Below, piece after piece: positions 10,228 through 18,361 of a stretch of 64,000 nt of DNA (position 1 is the stretch's first letter; each line of letters begins with the position of its first letter). Source of the stretch: Mycolicibacterium monacense. GTDB taxonomy: Bacteria > Actinomycetota > Actinomycetes > Mycobacteriales > Mycobacteriaceae. Where the stretch lies: positions 434,001-498,000 of the forward strand of contig NZ_AP022617.1 of assembly GCF_010731575.1 (NCBI RefSeq), in the 5' to 3' direction. Made by a program: the position numbers and the translations under genes. Below the pieces are notes generated by a model, which ran no database searches, had not been told where the DNA came from, and saw only the letters and a list, made by a program, of their open reading frames with translations.

Positions 10228-11055
10228 ATGTCCGACACCCACAACGGCAGTCCGCGTCCACCCGACGGCGACTGGTTGGGAACCCCCTACCTCACCTTCA
10301 AACGCGAAGGGGCGTTCGCGATCTGTACGCTGGACCGCCCAGAGGCGCGAAACGCGATGACGCCCGCGATGTACTTCGGAATCCGGTACGCCATCAGCCG
10401 GGTGAACGCCGATCCCGATCTCGCGGGTCTGCTCATCACCGGCACCGGTGACGTCTTCGCACCCGGTGGCGACCTGGGGCAGGCCGCCGAAGACAACTGG
10501 ATGGACTTCGCGTCCACCATGGGCATGGATGTCACGCCATTCGACATCCTGCGTCAGTCGCCCAAGCCGGTGGTGTCGGCGGTCAACGGTCTGTGCCAGG
10601 GCGGCGGACTGCAGATTGCGATGTGCAGTGACCTGGCGGTGGTCAGCGATCGGGCCACCTTCCGGGTGCCGGAATTGTTCCGCGGAATCGCCGACACCTA
10701 TTACAGCCAGGTGCTGGCCCGGATGATCGGGCCGGTGCGCACCAAGGACCTGATGTTCACCGGCCGGACGCTGACCGCCGAAGAAGCGCTCGACTGGGGC
10801 ATGGTGGCCCGGGTCGTCGCCCACGACGACCTACTCGATACGGCCAAAGAGCTTCTAGCACAATGCTGCCGGACCGCGCCGGCGGCCAGAGGCGTGATCA
10901 AGGCCAGCCTCGACAACTACCTGGGCCTGTTCGACCGGATCGGCATGCAGACCAGCCTCTTCGGACCCGAGGCGCGCGAGGGCTTCCGGGCGTTCAAGCA
11001 GAAGAACTCGCCGGCATGGGTCCACCCGGAGCTTCAGGTGGACGGCAGGCTCTGA
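10228..11055 (+). CDS. Enoyl-CoA hydratase/isomerase (crotonase) family protein
   Basis: 275 aa. Crotonase oxyanion-hole segments are visible: APGGDL near residue 73 and GLCQGGGLQIA near 128, then the RVPELFRGIADTY segment that carries the catalytic acid in many members. ERGxP-type Glu positions are partly changed, so hydratase versus hydrolase or isomerase activity is not fixed. It is a single gene transcribed away from the SDR operon and closed by a strong hairpin. The ATG is preceded by GGAAAGG. Confidence 0.9.
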   Translation: MSDTHNGSPRPPDGDWLGTPYLTFKREGAFAICTLDRPEARNAMTPAMYFGIRYAISRVNADPDLAGLLITGTGDVFAPGGDLGQAAEDNWMDFASTMGMDVTPFDILRQSPKPVVSAVNGLCQGGGLQIAMCSDLAVVSDRATFRVPELFRGIADTYYSQVLARMIGPVRTKDLMFTGRTLTAEEALDWGMVARVVAHDDLLDTAKELLAQCCRTAPAARGVIKASLDNYLGLFDRIGMQTSLFGPEAREGFRAFKQKNSPAWVHPELQVDGRL

Positions 11056-11067
11056 AAGTCGTTCTGG

Positions 11068-11113
11068 GACCGTCGCGGTCTGGCAGCGGGGGATTGGCCA
11101 GACCGCGACGGTC
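11068..11113. terminator. Strong bidirectional hairpin terminator
   Basis: GACCGTCGCGGTCTGGC (11068-11084) pairs over 17 bp without mismatch with 11097-11113 around a 12-nt loop. It lies exactly between convergent genes (echA-like ending 11055 and an SDR ending 11128). There is no U-tract, which is common for mycobacterial hairpins. Confidence 0.8.
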
Positions 11114-11127
11114 GGCGCAGGAGCGGA

Positions 11128-11907
11128 TTACTTCGGCGTGAAGCGCTGTGCGCCGTCGAGGCGCATGACCTCGCCGTTGGCGTAGCCGTTGGTCAGCAGG
11201 AACGCCGCCGCGTCGGCGAACTCGTCGGGAGCGCCGAGCCGCTTCGGGAACGGGATGTTGGCCGCGAACTTGGCGATGGCCTCCTCGCCGACCGACTCCA
11301 TGATCGGCGTCTTCATCGTGCCCGGTGCGATGGTGTTGACCCGGATACCCACCGAGCTGAGGTCGCGGGCGGCCGCGATGGTCAACCCGATGACGCCTGC
11401 TTTCGCTGCGGCGTAGGCGGTCTGCCCGATCTGGCCTTCGTAGCCCGCCACCGAGGCGGTCATCACGATGGCACCCCGTTCGCCGCCGTCGCGCGGTTCG
11501 GCGGCGGCGACGGAAGCGGCCACCAGCCGGGTCAGGTTGTACGTGCCGTTGAGGTAGAGGTCGATGGTCTTGGTGAAGCCGCCCATGTCGGCCGGGGTGC
11601 CATCGCGCTGGACGATCCGTTGCGCCACACCGAAACCGCCGTGTGCGACCACTGCGTAGCGCAGCTGACCCAGCTGGTTGGCCTGCTCGATGGCGCCGAG
11701 GATGCTGACCTCGCTCGTCACGTCGGTGCTGACGAACAGGGCGCGGCTGCCCAGCTCGTCGGCCAAGGCCTTGCCCTTGTCTTCGGCGAGATCGGCGATC
11801 ACCACACCCAGACCGTCGGCGTGCAACCGCCGTACCGTCGCCTCGCCGAGACCACCCGCACCGCCGCTGACAATCGCCGACGCGCCTTCGAATTGCTGTA
11901 CCGTCAC
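11128..11907 (-). CDS. SDR oxidoreductase, 3-hydroxyacyl-CoA dehydrogenase type II-like
   Basis: 259 aa with all SDR landmarks: SGGAGGLG cofactor loop near the N-terminus, TASVAG Ser, and AYAAAKAG giving Tyr-x3-Lys. Length and overall pattern (insertions around the VAHGGFGVAQRI segment) resemble the HSD17B10-like 3-hydroxyacyl-CoA dehydrogenases. The start GTG at 11907 has AAGGAG 8 bp upstream. It is the last gene of a minus-strand operon with SDR, FadE and FadE-like genes, consistent with the third step of beta-oxidation of the same substrate. Confidence 0.88.
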   Translation of the reverse strand: MTVQQFEGASAIVSGGAGGLGEATVRRLHADGLGVVIADLAEDKGKALADELGSRALFVSTDVTSEVSILGAIEQANQLGQLRYAVVAHGGFGVAQRIVQRDGTPADMGGFTKTIDLYLNGTYNLTRLVAASVAAAEPRDGGERGAIVMTASVAGYEGQIGQTAYAAAKAGVIGLTIAAARDLSSVGIRVNTIAPGTMKTPIMESVGEEAIAKFAANIPFPKRLGAPDEFADAAAFLLTNGYANGEVMRLDGAQRFTPK

Positions 11908-11937
11908 CAGATCTCCTTTTCTCACTATGGGTTCGAG

Positions 11938-13014
11938 CTAGGTCAGATCGCCTGTTACCAGGTCCCACGGGTCGTCGGCGGTCAGCGCGAGGCGCCCCAG
12001 CCGGCGCGCGAAATGCACAGTGCTGCCGTAGTCCCCGGCCCAGCTCTGCGCACGCAGCGTGAACAACCACAGCGGGTGCTCGCGGGTCACCCCGATCGCG
12101 CCGTGCAACTGATGGGCGGCGGTCGTCACCGGGCCGACCACGCGGCCGACCGACACCTTCGCCACGGTGACTGCGTGATCGGTGTAGCGAGAATCGAAGC
12201 CGTGTGCTGCGGCCGCGTCGACCGCGAAAGCGGCGGCGGCGCGGGCCCGTTCGATGTCCCCGGCCATGCCGGCCAGTGTCTGCTGCACTGATTGGAATGC
12301 GCTGAGCGGGCGGCCGAACTGTATGCGCTCGCGGGTGTGTTGCACCGACAGCGCTGCCGCGGCGTCGAGTGCGCCGACGATCTGCACGCAGCGCGCCCAC
12401 GCCCCGCGCCGCTGCAACTCGACACCCAGTGTCGGGTCAACGGTGTGCAGTCGGTCGGCCGCCACGTCGAACGCGATGTCGTCGCGCGGCTCGCCGGCAA
12501 GGTTGTGTTTTTCCCGCATGCTGTCCGGCGTCACGTCGAGCACACCGACCCGCAGGCCGTCGCGACCGTTGACGGCCAGCAGTACCGCCGCGCATGCCCG
12601 CGCCCACGGCACGGCCTGAGCGGTGCCGGTGACCCGCCCACCGTCGGCGTCGGCGTCGGCGATCGCCACGGTCAGCGGGCCGTCGGGTAGTTCGATGCCG
12701 GCCTGCCGTCCCAGCCAGCCTGCGAGAGCGTCGGTTTCGGCCAATGGCACCGCGCCGGCGTGGCGCGCCACACCGTAGAGCGCGATCGCGAGCTCCTCGG
12801 GACCCGCGCCCATGTCGGGTGTGCTCGTCAGCCGCGCGAGCCCGGTGTCGGTGAGGTTGCGCCACAAATCACCGTCCAACTGCTCGGGCAGGCCGCGTCT
12901 TCCCAGCCCGGCGTCATACGAGCGCCGCCCCAGCTCGTCGACGAGCCGGCGCAGCTCGACGTTGTCGTCCTGCGGGCTGTCCGCGCCGAAGACGCCGCCG
13001 GCGAGCGCGCTCAT
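11938..13014 (-). CDS. Acyl-CoA dehydrogenase, small-subunit type (fadE pair)
   Basis: 358 aa ACAD-fold protein. The C-terminal helical domain is clear (FGRPLSAFQSVQQTLAGMA, HQLHGAIGVTREHPL), while the N-terminal half is shortened and the YEGT catalytic region is replaced by WAGDYGSTVHF. This is the pattern of the partner subunit of mycobacterial alpha2-beta2 ACADs such as FadE28/29. The full-type partner is the adjacent upstream gene. Start ATG 13014 has GAGGG 5-6 bp upstream. It should form a heteromeric dehydrogenase acting on a cyclic or branched acyl-CoA. Confidence 0.85.
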   Translation of the reverse strand: MSALAGGVFGADSPQDDNVELRRLVDELGRRSYDAGLGRRGLPEQLDGDLWRNLTDTGLARLTSTPDMGAGPEELAIALYGVARHAGAVPLAETDALAGWLGRQAGIELPDGPLTVAIADADADGGRVTGTAQAVPWARACAAVLLAVNGRDGLRVGVLDVTPDSMREKHNLAGEPRDDIAFDVAADRLHTVDPTLGVELQRRGAWARCVQIVGALDAAAALSVQHTRERIQFGRPLSAFQSVQQTLAGMAGDIERARAAAAFAVDAAAAHGFDSRYTDHAVTVAKVSVGRVVGPVTTAAHQLHGAIGVTREHPLWLFTLRAQSWAGDYGSTVHFARRLGRLALTADDPWDLVTGDLT

Positions 13015-13042
13015 CGCGGCCCTCGGCTCTTCGCGCAAGCGC

Positions 13043-14185
13043 TCATCGCAACCCCATTCCGCGGGCGACCACGCCGCGCAGTACCTCATTGGTGCCACCG
13101 CGCAGGGTGAACATCGGCTTGTGCAGCCACGCGGTGGTCAGCATGGCGTCGAGCTGCGGGTTCGACGGCGTTCCGTCCAGCAGTTCGGCGATCAACTCAA
13201 CAGACTCGGCCTCGAAGCGGGTGCCGAGATCCTTGACCAGCGCGGCCTGATTCGCCGCGTCGCCACCGGCGGCCAGCGTGCGCGCCACCGACACCGAGAG
13301 CTGACGCAGCGAAATCAACCGGGCCACCAGATCGCCGACGTCGGCGGCCGTGCGGTCATCAGGTGCTGGCCCGGCACCCAGCGCCCGGATCGCCGCGAAC
13401 AGCAGCGGGCCAGTGGACAGAATCCGTTCGGGGCCGCTGCGCTCGAACGACAACTCCGCGGTCACCTGATGCCAGCCGTTGCCGACCTCGCCCAGTACGT
13501 CGGCGTCGGGGACGAAGACCTGGTCGAGATTGACCTCGTTGAAGTGATGCGCACCTGACATCAACGGGATGGGCTCGATCCGGACACCGTCGGCGTCACA
13601 GGGCACCAGAAATTGACTGAAGCCGGCGTGGCGGCGCTGCGCATCCGGTGGGCTGGTGCGGGCCAGCACGACGACCTGGTGTGCGTGGTGGGCGCCGCTG
13701 GTCCACACCTTGGTGCCGGACACCAGCCAGCCGCCATCGGTTCTGGTCGCCTTTGTCGCCACCGCAGCCAGATCCGATCCGGCGCCGTACTCGCTCATTC
13801 CGATCGACGAGTAGAAGCGGCCCCCCGCGATGCGCGGCAGCAGCCGCTCGCGCTGCTCCTCGGTGCCATAGTTCAGGAGGCTGGGCGCGACCTGCCGGTC
13901 AGCGGTCCAGTGCGCCGCTACTGGGGCGCCCACCCTGATCAATTCCTCGGTCACCACGTAGCGGTGCAGATGGCCCAGTCCGTGGCCGCCGTAGCGCTTC
14001 GGGACGGTGAGCCCGACGAACCCGGCGTCGCCCAACCGCGCCGAGAACCCCTCGTCCCATCCACCCAGCCACGAGTCGACGGCAGGTGCCCAGCCGAACT
14101 CGGCGCGGTCGGAGCGCAGGAAATCACGCACCGCGCACCGCAGCTTGATCAATTCCGGCTCGTGGGCGCTCAACACGTCACTCAT
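13043..14185 (-). CDS. Acyl-CoA dehydrogenase, full-type subunit (fadE pair)
   Basis: 380 aa. FAD-contacting motifs are present: IGMSEYGAGSDLA (about residues 126-138), KVWTSGAHHAHQVVV, and the C-terminal RGGTNEVLRG. The substrate-loop ELSFERSGPERIL carries Glu/Arg at the helix-G position. The start overlaps the stop of the upstream SDR (ATGA), so translation is coupled. The stop codon sits inside an exact 21-bp sequence that is repeated at another fadE stop (31810-31830). Probably forms a heteromer with the next gene. Confidence 0.9.
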   Translation of the reverse strand: MSDVLSAHEPELIKLRCAVRDFLRSDRAEFGWAPAVDSWLGGWDEGFSARLGDAGFVGLTVPKRYGGHGLGHLHRYVVTEELIRVGAPVAAHWTADRQVAPSLLNYGTEEQRERLLPRIAGGRFYSSIGMSEYGAGSDLAAVATKATRTDGGWLVSGTKVWTSGAHHAHQVVVLARTSPPDAQRRHAGFSQFLVPCDADGVRIEPIPLMSGAHHFNEVNLDQVFVPDADVLGEVGNGWHQVTAELSFERSGPERILSTGPLLFAAIRALGAGPAPDDRTAADVGDLVARLISLRQLSVSVARTLAAGGDAANQAALVKDLGTRFEAESVELIAELLDGTPSNPQLDAMLTTAWLHKPMFTLRGGTNEVLRGVVARGMGLR

Positions 14186-15045
14186 CGGGCGGGCAACGGG
14201 CTCGACGGGAGGTAGAAGTTGGGCGTGAGGTCCTCGTCGCGCTCGGCCAGCCGGTAGTCCGACAAGTCTCCGCCGCCCTCCTCGAGCAGGATCTCCTCGT
14301 CGGTGTAGAAGTGGCCGCTGCAGGCTGCGGCGGGCCGGGTGACCAGGGCGTGCACCGCGTCCGCCATGATCTGCGGGCTGCGGGCCTGCGCGCGAACCGC
14401 CGCCTCTCCCATCGCGACCATCATGCCGGTACTCGCGATCGTGGTGGCCGGCCACAGTGAGTTCACCGCGATCGGCACCGACGCGAACTCCTCGGCCCAG
14501 CCCAGGGTCAGCAGGCTCTCAGCGTACTTGCCGACGGTGTGTCCCACATGCGCGCCGACCCATTTCGGCTCCAGGTTCAGCGGTGGTGAGATGTTGACGA
14601 TGTGCGCGTTGCCCGACTGGCGCAGATGGGGAAGGGCGGCCTGCACCACAGCGAACGGCCCTTCGACGTTGACCTCCAACAGCCGACGCAGGTTCTTCGG
14701 CGGAAGTTGTGCGGTCGGCCGCAGGTCCAGGGCGCCGGCATTGTTGACCACGATGTCGATGGAACCGAACTCCTCAGCGATCCTGGCGATCGCGGACGCC
14801 ACGGCGCCGGTGTCTCGCACGTCGCAGGCCACCGACAGCGCCCGCCCGCCGGCGCGTTGCACGGCGTCCGCGGTCTCGGCCAGTGTGCCCGCGATCTTGG
14901 GGTTGGGCGTTTCGGTCTTGGCCAGCAGCGCCACGGCCGCGCCGTCGGCACCGGCGCGGACGGCGATGGCCGCACCGATGCCGCGGCTGGCTCCGGTCAC
15001 CACGACGACGCGATTCCTCAAGGTGCGAGGATCGGGAGTATTCAC
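14182..15045 (-). CDS. HSDL2-like SDR with His in place of the catalytic Tyr
   Basis: 287 aa. The cofactor motif VVTGASRGIG is at residues 15-24, NNAG at 101-104, and Ser153 in NISPPLNL. The active-site motif reads HTVGK (His169-Lys173), where relatives of hydroxysteroid-dehydrogenase-like 2 have YTxxK. The C-terminal tail beyond the Rossmann core (HFYTDEEILLEEGGGDLSDY) is also HSDL2-like, but there is no SCP2 domain. First gene of the operon SDR-FadE-FadE-SDR, divergent from a DUF35-containing gene. Confidence 0.85.
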   Translation of the reverse strand: MNTPDPRTLRNRVVVVTGASRGIGAAIAVRAGADGAAVALLAKTETPNPKIAGTLAETADAVQRAGGRALSVACDVRDTGAVASAIARIAEEFGSIDIVVNNAGALDLRPTAQLPPKNLRRLLEVNVEGPFAVVQAALPHLRQSGNAHIVNISPPLNLEPKWVGAHVGHTVGKYAESLLTLGWAEEFASVPIAVNSLWPATTIASTGMMVAMGEAAVRAQARSPQIMADAVHALVTRPAAACSGHFYTDEEILLEEGGGDLSDYRLAERDEDLTPNFYLPSSPLPAR

Positions 15046-15088
15046 GTTGTCTGACCCTTCCGGTGTCGCTGAGCTAGGCCCTCGAATG

Positions 15089-15102
15089 CTATAACTATAT
15101 AG
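15089..15102. promoter_or_regulatory. AT-rich palindromic motif CTATA-N4-TATAG in a divergent promoter
   Basis: CTATAACTATATAG lies in the 106-bp gap between divergent operons. Thirteen of its 14 bases recur at 40559-40572 and a variant occurs at 59746-59761; each is in a divergent promoter next to a thiolase-fold gene. It may be a regulator site or overlapping -10 elements. Confidence 0.5.
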
Positions 15103-15151
15103 CTCATTAGTTGAGGGTCGTCACTCGGCCATTCACCCAAAGCGAGGCTCG

Positions 15152-16372
15152 ATGACACAGGTCGTCTCGATAGGGACCTATCTGCCGCCATGGACCGTCG
15201 GCGGCCGCCGGGCCAAAGGGCCCGACGAGGATGCGCTGACCATGGCGGTCGCCGCGGGCCGGGCCGCAGACCCCGATGTGACGGCGCAACGTGTCGTGCT
15301 GGTGTCGCGGGACTTCCCACTGCTGGAGGGCGGCAACGGCGCGGTCCTGCTGGCCGGCCTGTCGTTGCCTGCCGACACTCCGGTCGCCGAGGTGCTCGGC
15401 GGGGCTCCGGCCGTGGTGGATCAGGTGGTGAACGCGGCGGAGGCAACGCTCGTGATCGCCGCTGACGACAACGATGTCGCAGTGGGGGCAGCGGCGGTGC
15501 TGACTGGCGCAGGCGGCGCGGCACTGGCCCCGGCCGCCCGTCAGACGCGCAGCCTGCCGCTGATCGCCCGCGGCGGGGACGGCCTCCGCCACGCCTACGT
15601 CGATCCGCGGCTGCAGCGCGAGGTCGGGGTGCGCTCCACCCTGTCCCGACTGGGCCTGACCGGAACCCCCACGGTGGCCGCGGTTGCCGGCGTGCCGCTC
15701 GCTCATCTCGGCGGTGACTTCGACACCTCGGCCGCCGTCGGGGACTCGACGGCTTCGGCAGCCGCGGCCATCCGGTTGCTGGCCGACGCGGTCGAGGCGG
15801 GGTCGGCAGGTCTGCTCCTCGCGGTCGAACAGTCCAGCATCAGCGCCGCCGAGCTCACCATCGAGGGACAGACGCCGAAGATCGTCCGCGACGAGTTCCC
15901 GGCACGGGAGCTTCCGAAGACCCGCACCGCGGACGGGATCGGGATTCCCATCTCGATGCCTGCCTATTCCCGTGCCTTCGAGCCGAAGATCCGTTGGGAA
16001 GCCGCCATTTTCGACGAGACTCCCGGTATCGACTCCGCTCCGCAGTTCCCACCGCGGATGCGTGTGGACAACGCGGGGAAGCTGGCCAGGGAATACCGCC
16101 TCGAGCCGTTGCCGCGAACCGGAACTGTGTACACGCACACCACCGTGCGCATCCCCGTACCCGACCTGCCCAGCCCGTATTCGCTGGCGGTCGTCCAGCT
16201 CGACGACAGCCCGGTCCGGGTGCTGCTCAAGGTCACCGGCGTGCCGGCGGGCGAGGCCACGATCGGACAGGGGGGATCTGTGGTGTTGCGCAAGATCGCA
16301 AACCGGTCAGGCGTCCCCGATTACGGTTATGCGTTCTGGCCCGGTCGCACGCGCGAAGGAGCAATCGCATGA
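15152..16372 (+). CDS. Degenerate HMG-CoA-synthase/ketoacyl-synthase-like domain fused to a DUF35 OB-fold domain
   Basis: 406 aa. Residues 1 to about 290 have the repeated Gly/Ala-rich pattern of the thiolase/HMGCS fold, but I find no CxG active-site cysteine. From about 300 the DUF35 OB-fold is recognisable (PLPRTGTVYTHTTVR, then SLAVVQLDDSPVRVLLKV). The preceding zinc-ribbon position reads FPPRMRVDNAG, where typical members have FPPR-x2-C-P-x-C-G, so the Cys pairs are absent. The stop overlaps the start of an SCP-x-type thiolase (ATGA). DUF35 proteins commonly partner such thiolases or aldolases, so this is the likely accessory subunit. Confidence 0.8.
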   Translation: MTQVVSIGTYLPPWTVGGRRAKGPDEDALTMAVAAGRAADPDVTAQRVVLVSRDFPLLEGGNGAVLLAGLSLPADTPVAEVLGGAPAVVDQVVNAAEATLVIAADDNDVAVGAAAVLTGAGGAALAPAARQTRSLPLIARGGDGLRHAYVDPRLQREVGVRSTLSRLGLTGTPTVAAVAGVPLAHLGGDFDTSAAVGDSTASAAAAIRLLADAVEAGSAGLLLAVEQSSISAAELTIEGQTPKIVRDEFPARELPKTRTADGIGIPISMPAYSRAFEPKIRWEAAIFDETPGIDSAPQFPPRMRVDNAGKLAREYRLEPLPRTGTVYTHTTVRIPVPDLPSPYSLAVVQLDDSPVRVLLKVTGVPAGEATIGQGGSVVLRKIANRSGVPDYGYAFWPGRTREGAIA

Positions 16373-17529
16373 GAAACGTCGCCATGGTCGGTGCCGGGAT
16401 GACACCCTTCGCCGAACACTTCGAACTGGGCATCAAGGACCTGATCCCGATGGCCTACGCCGAGGCCGTCGGAAATGTCGACAAGGGCATCCAGAAGGAC
16501 GACATCGAGGCGGCGTGGTTCGGCGAGCTGTCCACCACCGACGGGTTCCCGTCGGGCATCCTGGCCGACACCCTCGATCTCACCGATATCCCGGTGACCC
16601 GCGTCGAGAACGCTTGTGCCACAGGCAATGACGCGATTCGCAACGGAGTGATGGCCATCGCGTCCGGCCTCTACGACGTGGTGCTCGTCGTCGGCGCCGA
16701 CAAGGTCCGCGAGACGTCTTCGACCACGACGTTCTGGGACTGGGCGGCGATGACCCGCGACAACGCCTGGGACTATCCGCTGGGACTGGTCGCGCCGGCC
16801 AACTTCGCATTGCACGTCATGCGGTACCTCCACGAGTCGCCCGCGACCAAGGAGCACATGGCGATGGTGGCGGTCAAGAACCACTTCCACGCGTTGAAAA
16901 ACCCGAAAGCCCAACTGCGCTATGAGATCACCGTCGAGCAAGCGCTGGCCGCCCCGATCGTCGTCGAACCGTTCGGGCTGTACGACTGCACCCCGCAGAG
17001 TGACGGCGCCGCAGCGGTCATCCTGGCCGCCGAGGACGTCGTCGACCGCTACACCGACCGACCGGTGTGGGTGCGCGGCGTCGGGCTCGGCATGGACCGG
17101 GTGATGCATCAGCACAAGCAGGACATGACGACGTTCCCCGCGACGGTGCGCGCCGCGAAGGCGGCCATGAAGATGGCAGGCGTGACGCCCCGCGACATCG
17201 ACGTCGCCGAGGTGCACGACTGTTTCACCGGTGTCGAACTGATCAGTTACGAGGATCTCGGGTTCGCCAACCGGTACGAGGCCTACAAACTCGTCGAGGG
17301 CCGCGAGCACTACGTCGGCGGGTCGATACCGATCAACCCGAGCGGGGGGCTGAAGGCCAAAGGCCACCCGCCGGGCGCGACCGGCGTGGCACAGTGCTAC
17401 GAACTGTTCAACCAATTGCGCGGCGAAGCCGAGAATCAGGTAGACGGGGCCCGAGTCGCGTTGGCCCACAACATCGGCGGCCCGACTGCGGTCTCCGCGG
17501 TCACCATCCTTTCCAGCGACAAGAACTGA
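16369..17529 (+). CDS. SCP-x/lipid-transfer-protein-type thiolase
   Basis: 386 aa. The thiolase nucleophile is Cys83 in ENACATGN. The other catalytic segments are intact: EVHDCFTG and GGLKAKGHPPGATG. This is the family of mycobacterial Ltp thiolases that cleave 3-ketoacyl-CoAs of sterol side chains or branched lipids. It is co-transcribed with the DUF35 fusion upstream (4-bp overlap) and an enoyl-CoA hydratase 12 bp downstream, giving a small beta-oxidation operon. Confidence 0.92.
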   Translation: MRNVAMVGAGMTPFAEHFELGIKDLIPMAYAEAVGNVDKGIQKDDIEAAWFGELSTTDGFPSGILADTLDLTDIPVTRVENACATGNDAIRNGVMAIASGLYDVVLVVGADKVRETSSTTTFWDWAAMTRDNAWDYPLGLVAPANFALHVMRYLHESPATKEHMAMVAVKNHFHALKNPKAQLRYEITVEQALAAPIVVEPFGLYDCTPQSDGAAAVILAAEDVVDRYTDRPVWVRGVGLGMDRVMHQHKQDMTTFPATVRAAKAAMKMAGVTPRDIDVAEVHDCFTGVELISYEDLGFANRYEAYKLVEGREHYVGGSIPINPSGGLKAKGHPPGATGVAQCYELFNQLRGEAENQVDGARVALAHNIGGPTAVSAVTILSSDKN

Positions 17530-17541
17530 CAGGAACATCAC

Positions 17542-18351
17542 ATGACGACCTCTGAGATCGCCACCCTCGCCGGTTACGAGCAGTTTGCGCCGTGGCTCCG
17601 CGTGGAGAAGCGCGGCAACGTGCACGTGGTGAGCATCAACCGGCCGGAAGCGCTCAACGCTGTCACGGAGGAGGTGCACCACGCGTTCGCAACCATCTGG
17701 AAGGTGCTCGACGCCGACGACGACGTGCGCGCGGTGGTGACCACCGGTGTGGGCAAGGCGTTCTCGGCCGGTGGCGACATGGTGATGTTCGGTCGCCTGA
17801 TCGAGGACCAGGTGGCGCGGACGTTCCAGATCCACGAGGCCAGGACGGTCTTCCTCGAGGTGATCAACTTCCCCAAGCCACTGGTGTCCGCGGTCAATGG
17901 GCCCGCTGTCGGACTCGGCTGTTCAATCGCGCTGCTGTCCGACCTGTTGGTGATGGGGGAGAGCAGCTACCTCGCCGACCCGCACGTCGCCATCGGGTTG
18001 ACGGCCGGTGACGGTGGCGCGGCAATGCTGCCCCTGCTGATCGGCATGATGAAGGCGAAAGAGTATGTCCTGCTGGGGGATCGGATTACCGCGCCGATCG
18101 CCGAGAAGCTCAACCTGGTCACCAAGGTGGTCAGCGATGACACCGTCCTCGACGAGGCGCTGGCGCTGGGCGAGCGAATGGCTGCCCTGCCGCCGCAGGC
18201 GCTGCGGTCATCGAAGGTGGCACTCAACATGCATCTGAGCCGCGCCGCCCAAGGCGTGCTGGAATACGCACTCGCCGAGGAGCTGACGTCGTTCTCCACC
18301 CCGGAGTTCAAGGAGCGGGTCGCAGCCTTCCGGGCGCGCTCCAAGAAGTGA
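17542..18351 (+). CDS. Enoyl-CoA hydratase/isomerase family protein
   Basis: 269 aa crotonase. The oxyanion-hole loops are SAGGDMVMF (about residue 74) and GPAVGLGCSIAL (about 115). The catalytic-acid region reads DPHVAIGLTAGDGG, so the second Glu typical of hydratases (PGxGG context) is not obvious and isomerase or hydrolase activity remains possible. GGAA lies upstream of the ATG. Third gene of the DUF35-thiolase operon; its 3' end converges on a thioesterase gene 10 bp away. Confidence 0.9.
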   Translation: MTTSEIATLAGYEQFAPWLRVEKRGNVHVVSINRPEALNAVTEEVHHAFATIWKVLDADDDVRAVVTTGVGKAFSAGGDMVMFGRLIEDQVARTFQIHEARTVFLEVINFPKPLVSAVNGPAVGLGCSIALLSDLLVMGESSYLADPHVAIGLTAGDGGAAMLPLLIGMMKAKEYVLLGDRITAPIAEKLNLVTKVVSDDTVLDEALALGERMAALPPQALRSSKVALNMHLSRAAQGVLEYALAEELTSFSTPEFKERVAAFRARSKK

Positions 18352-18361
18352 CGGGTTCGGA

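Noticed and set aside
10994..12400. Arg-rich open frame of 468 codons, minus strand
   Set aside because: Overlaps an SDR and a fadE in a different frame; low-complexity Arg/Gly composition is a shadow of GC-rich codons.
16327..17835. Open frame of 502 codons antisense to the Ltp thiolase
   Set aside because: Shadow of the thiolase, no motif or RBS.
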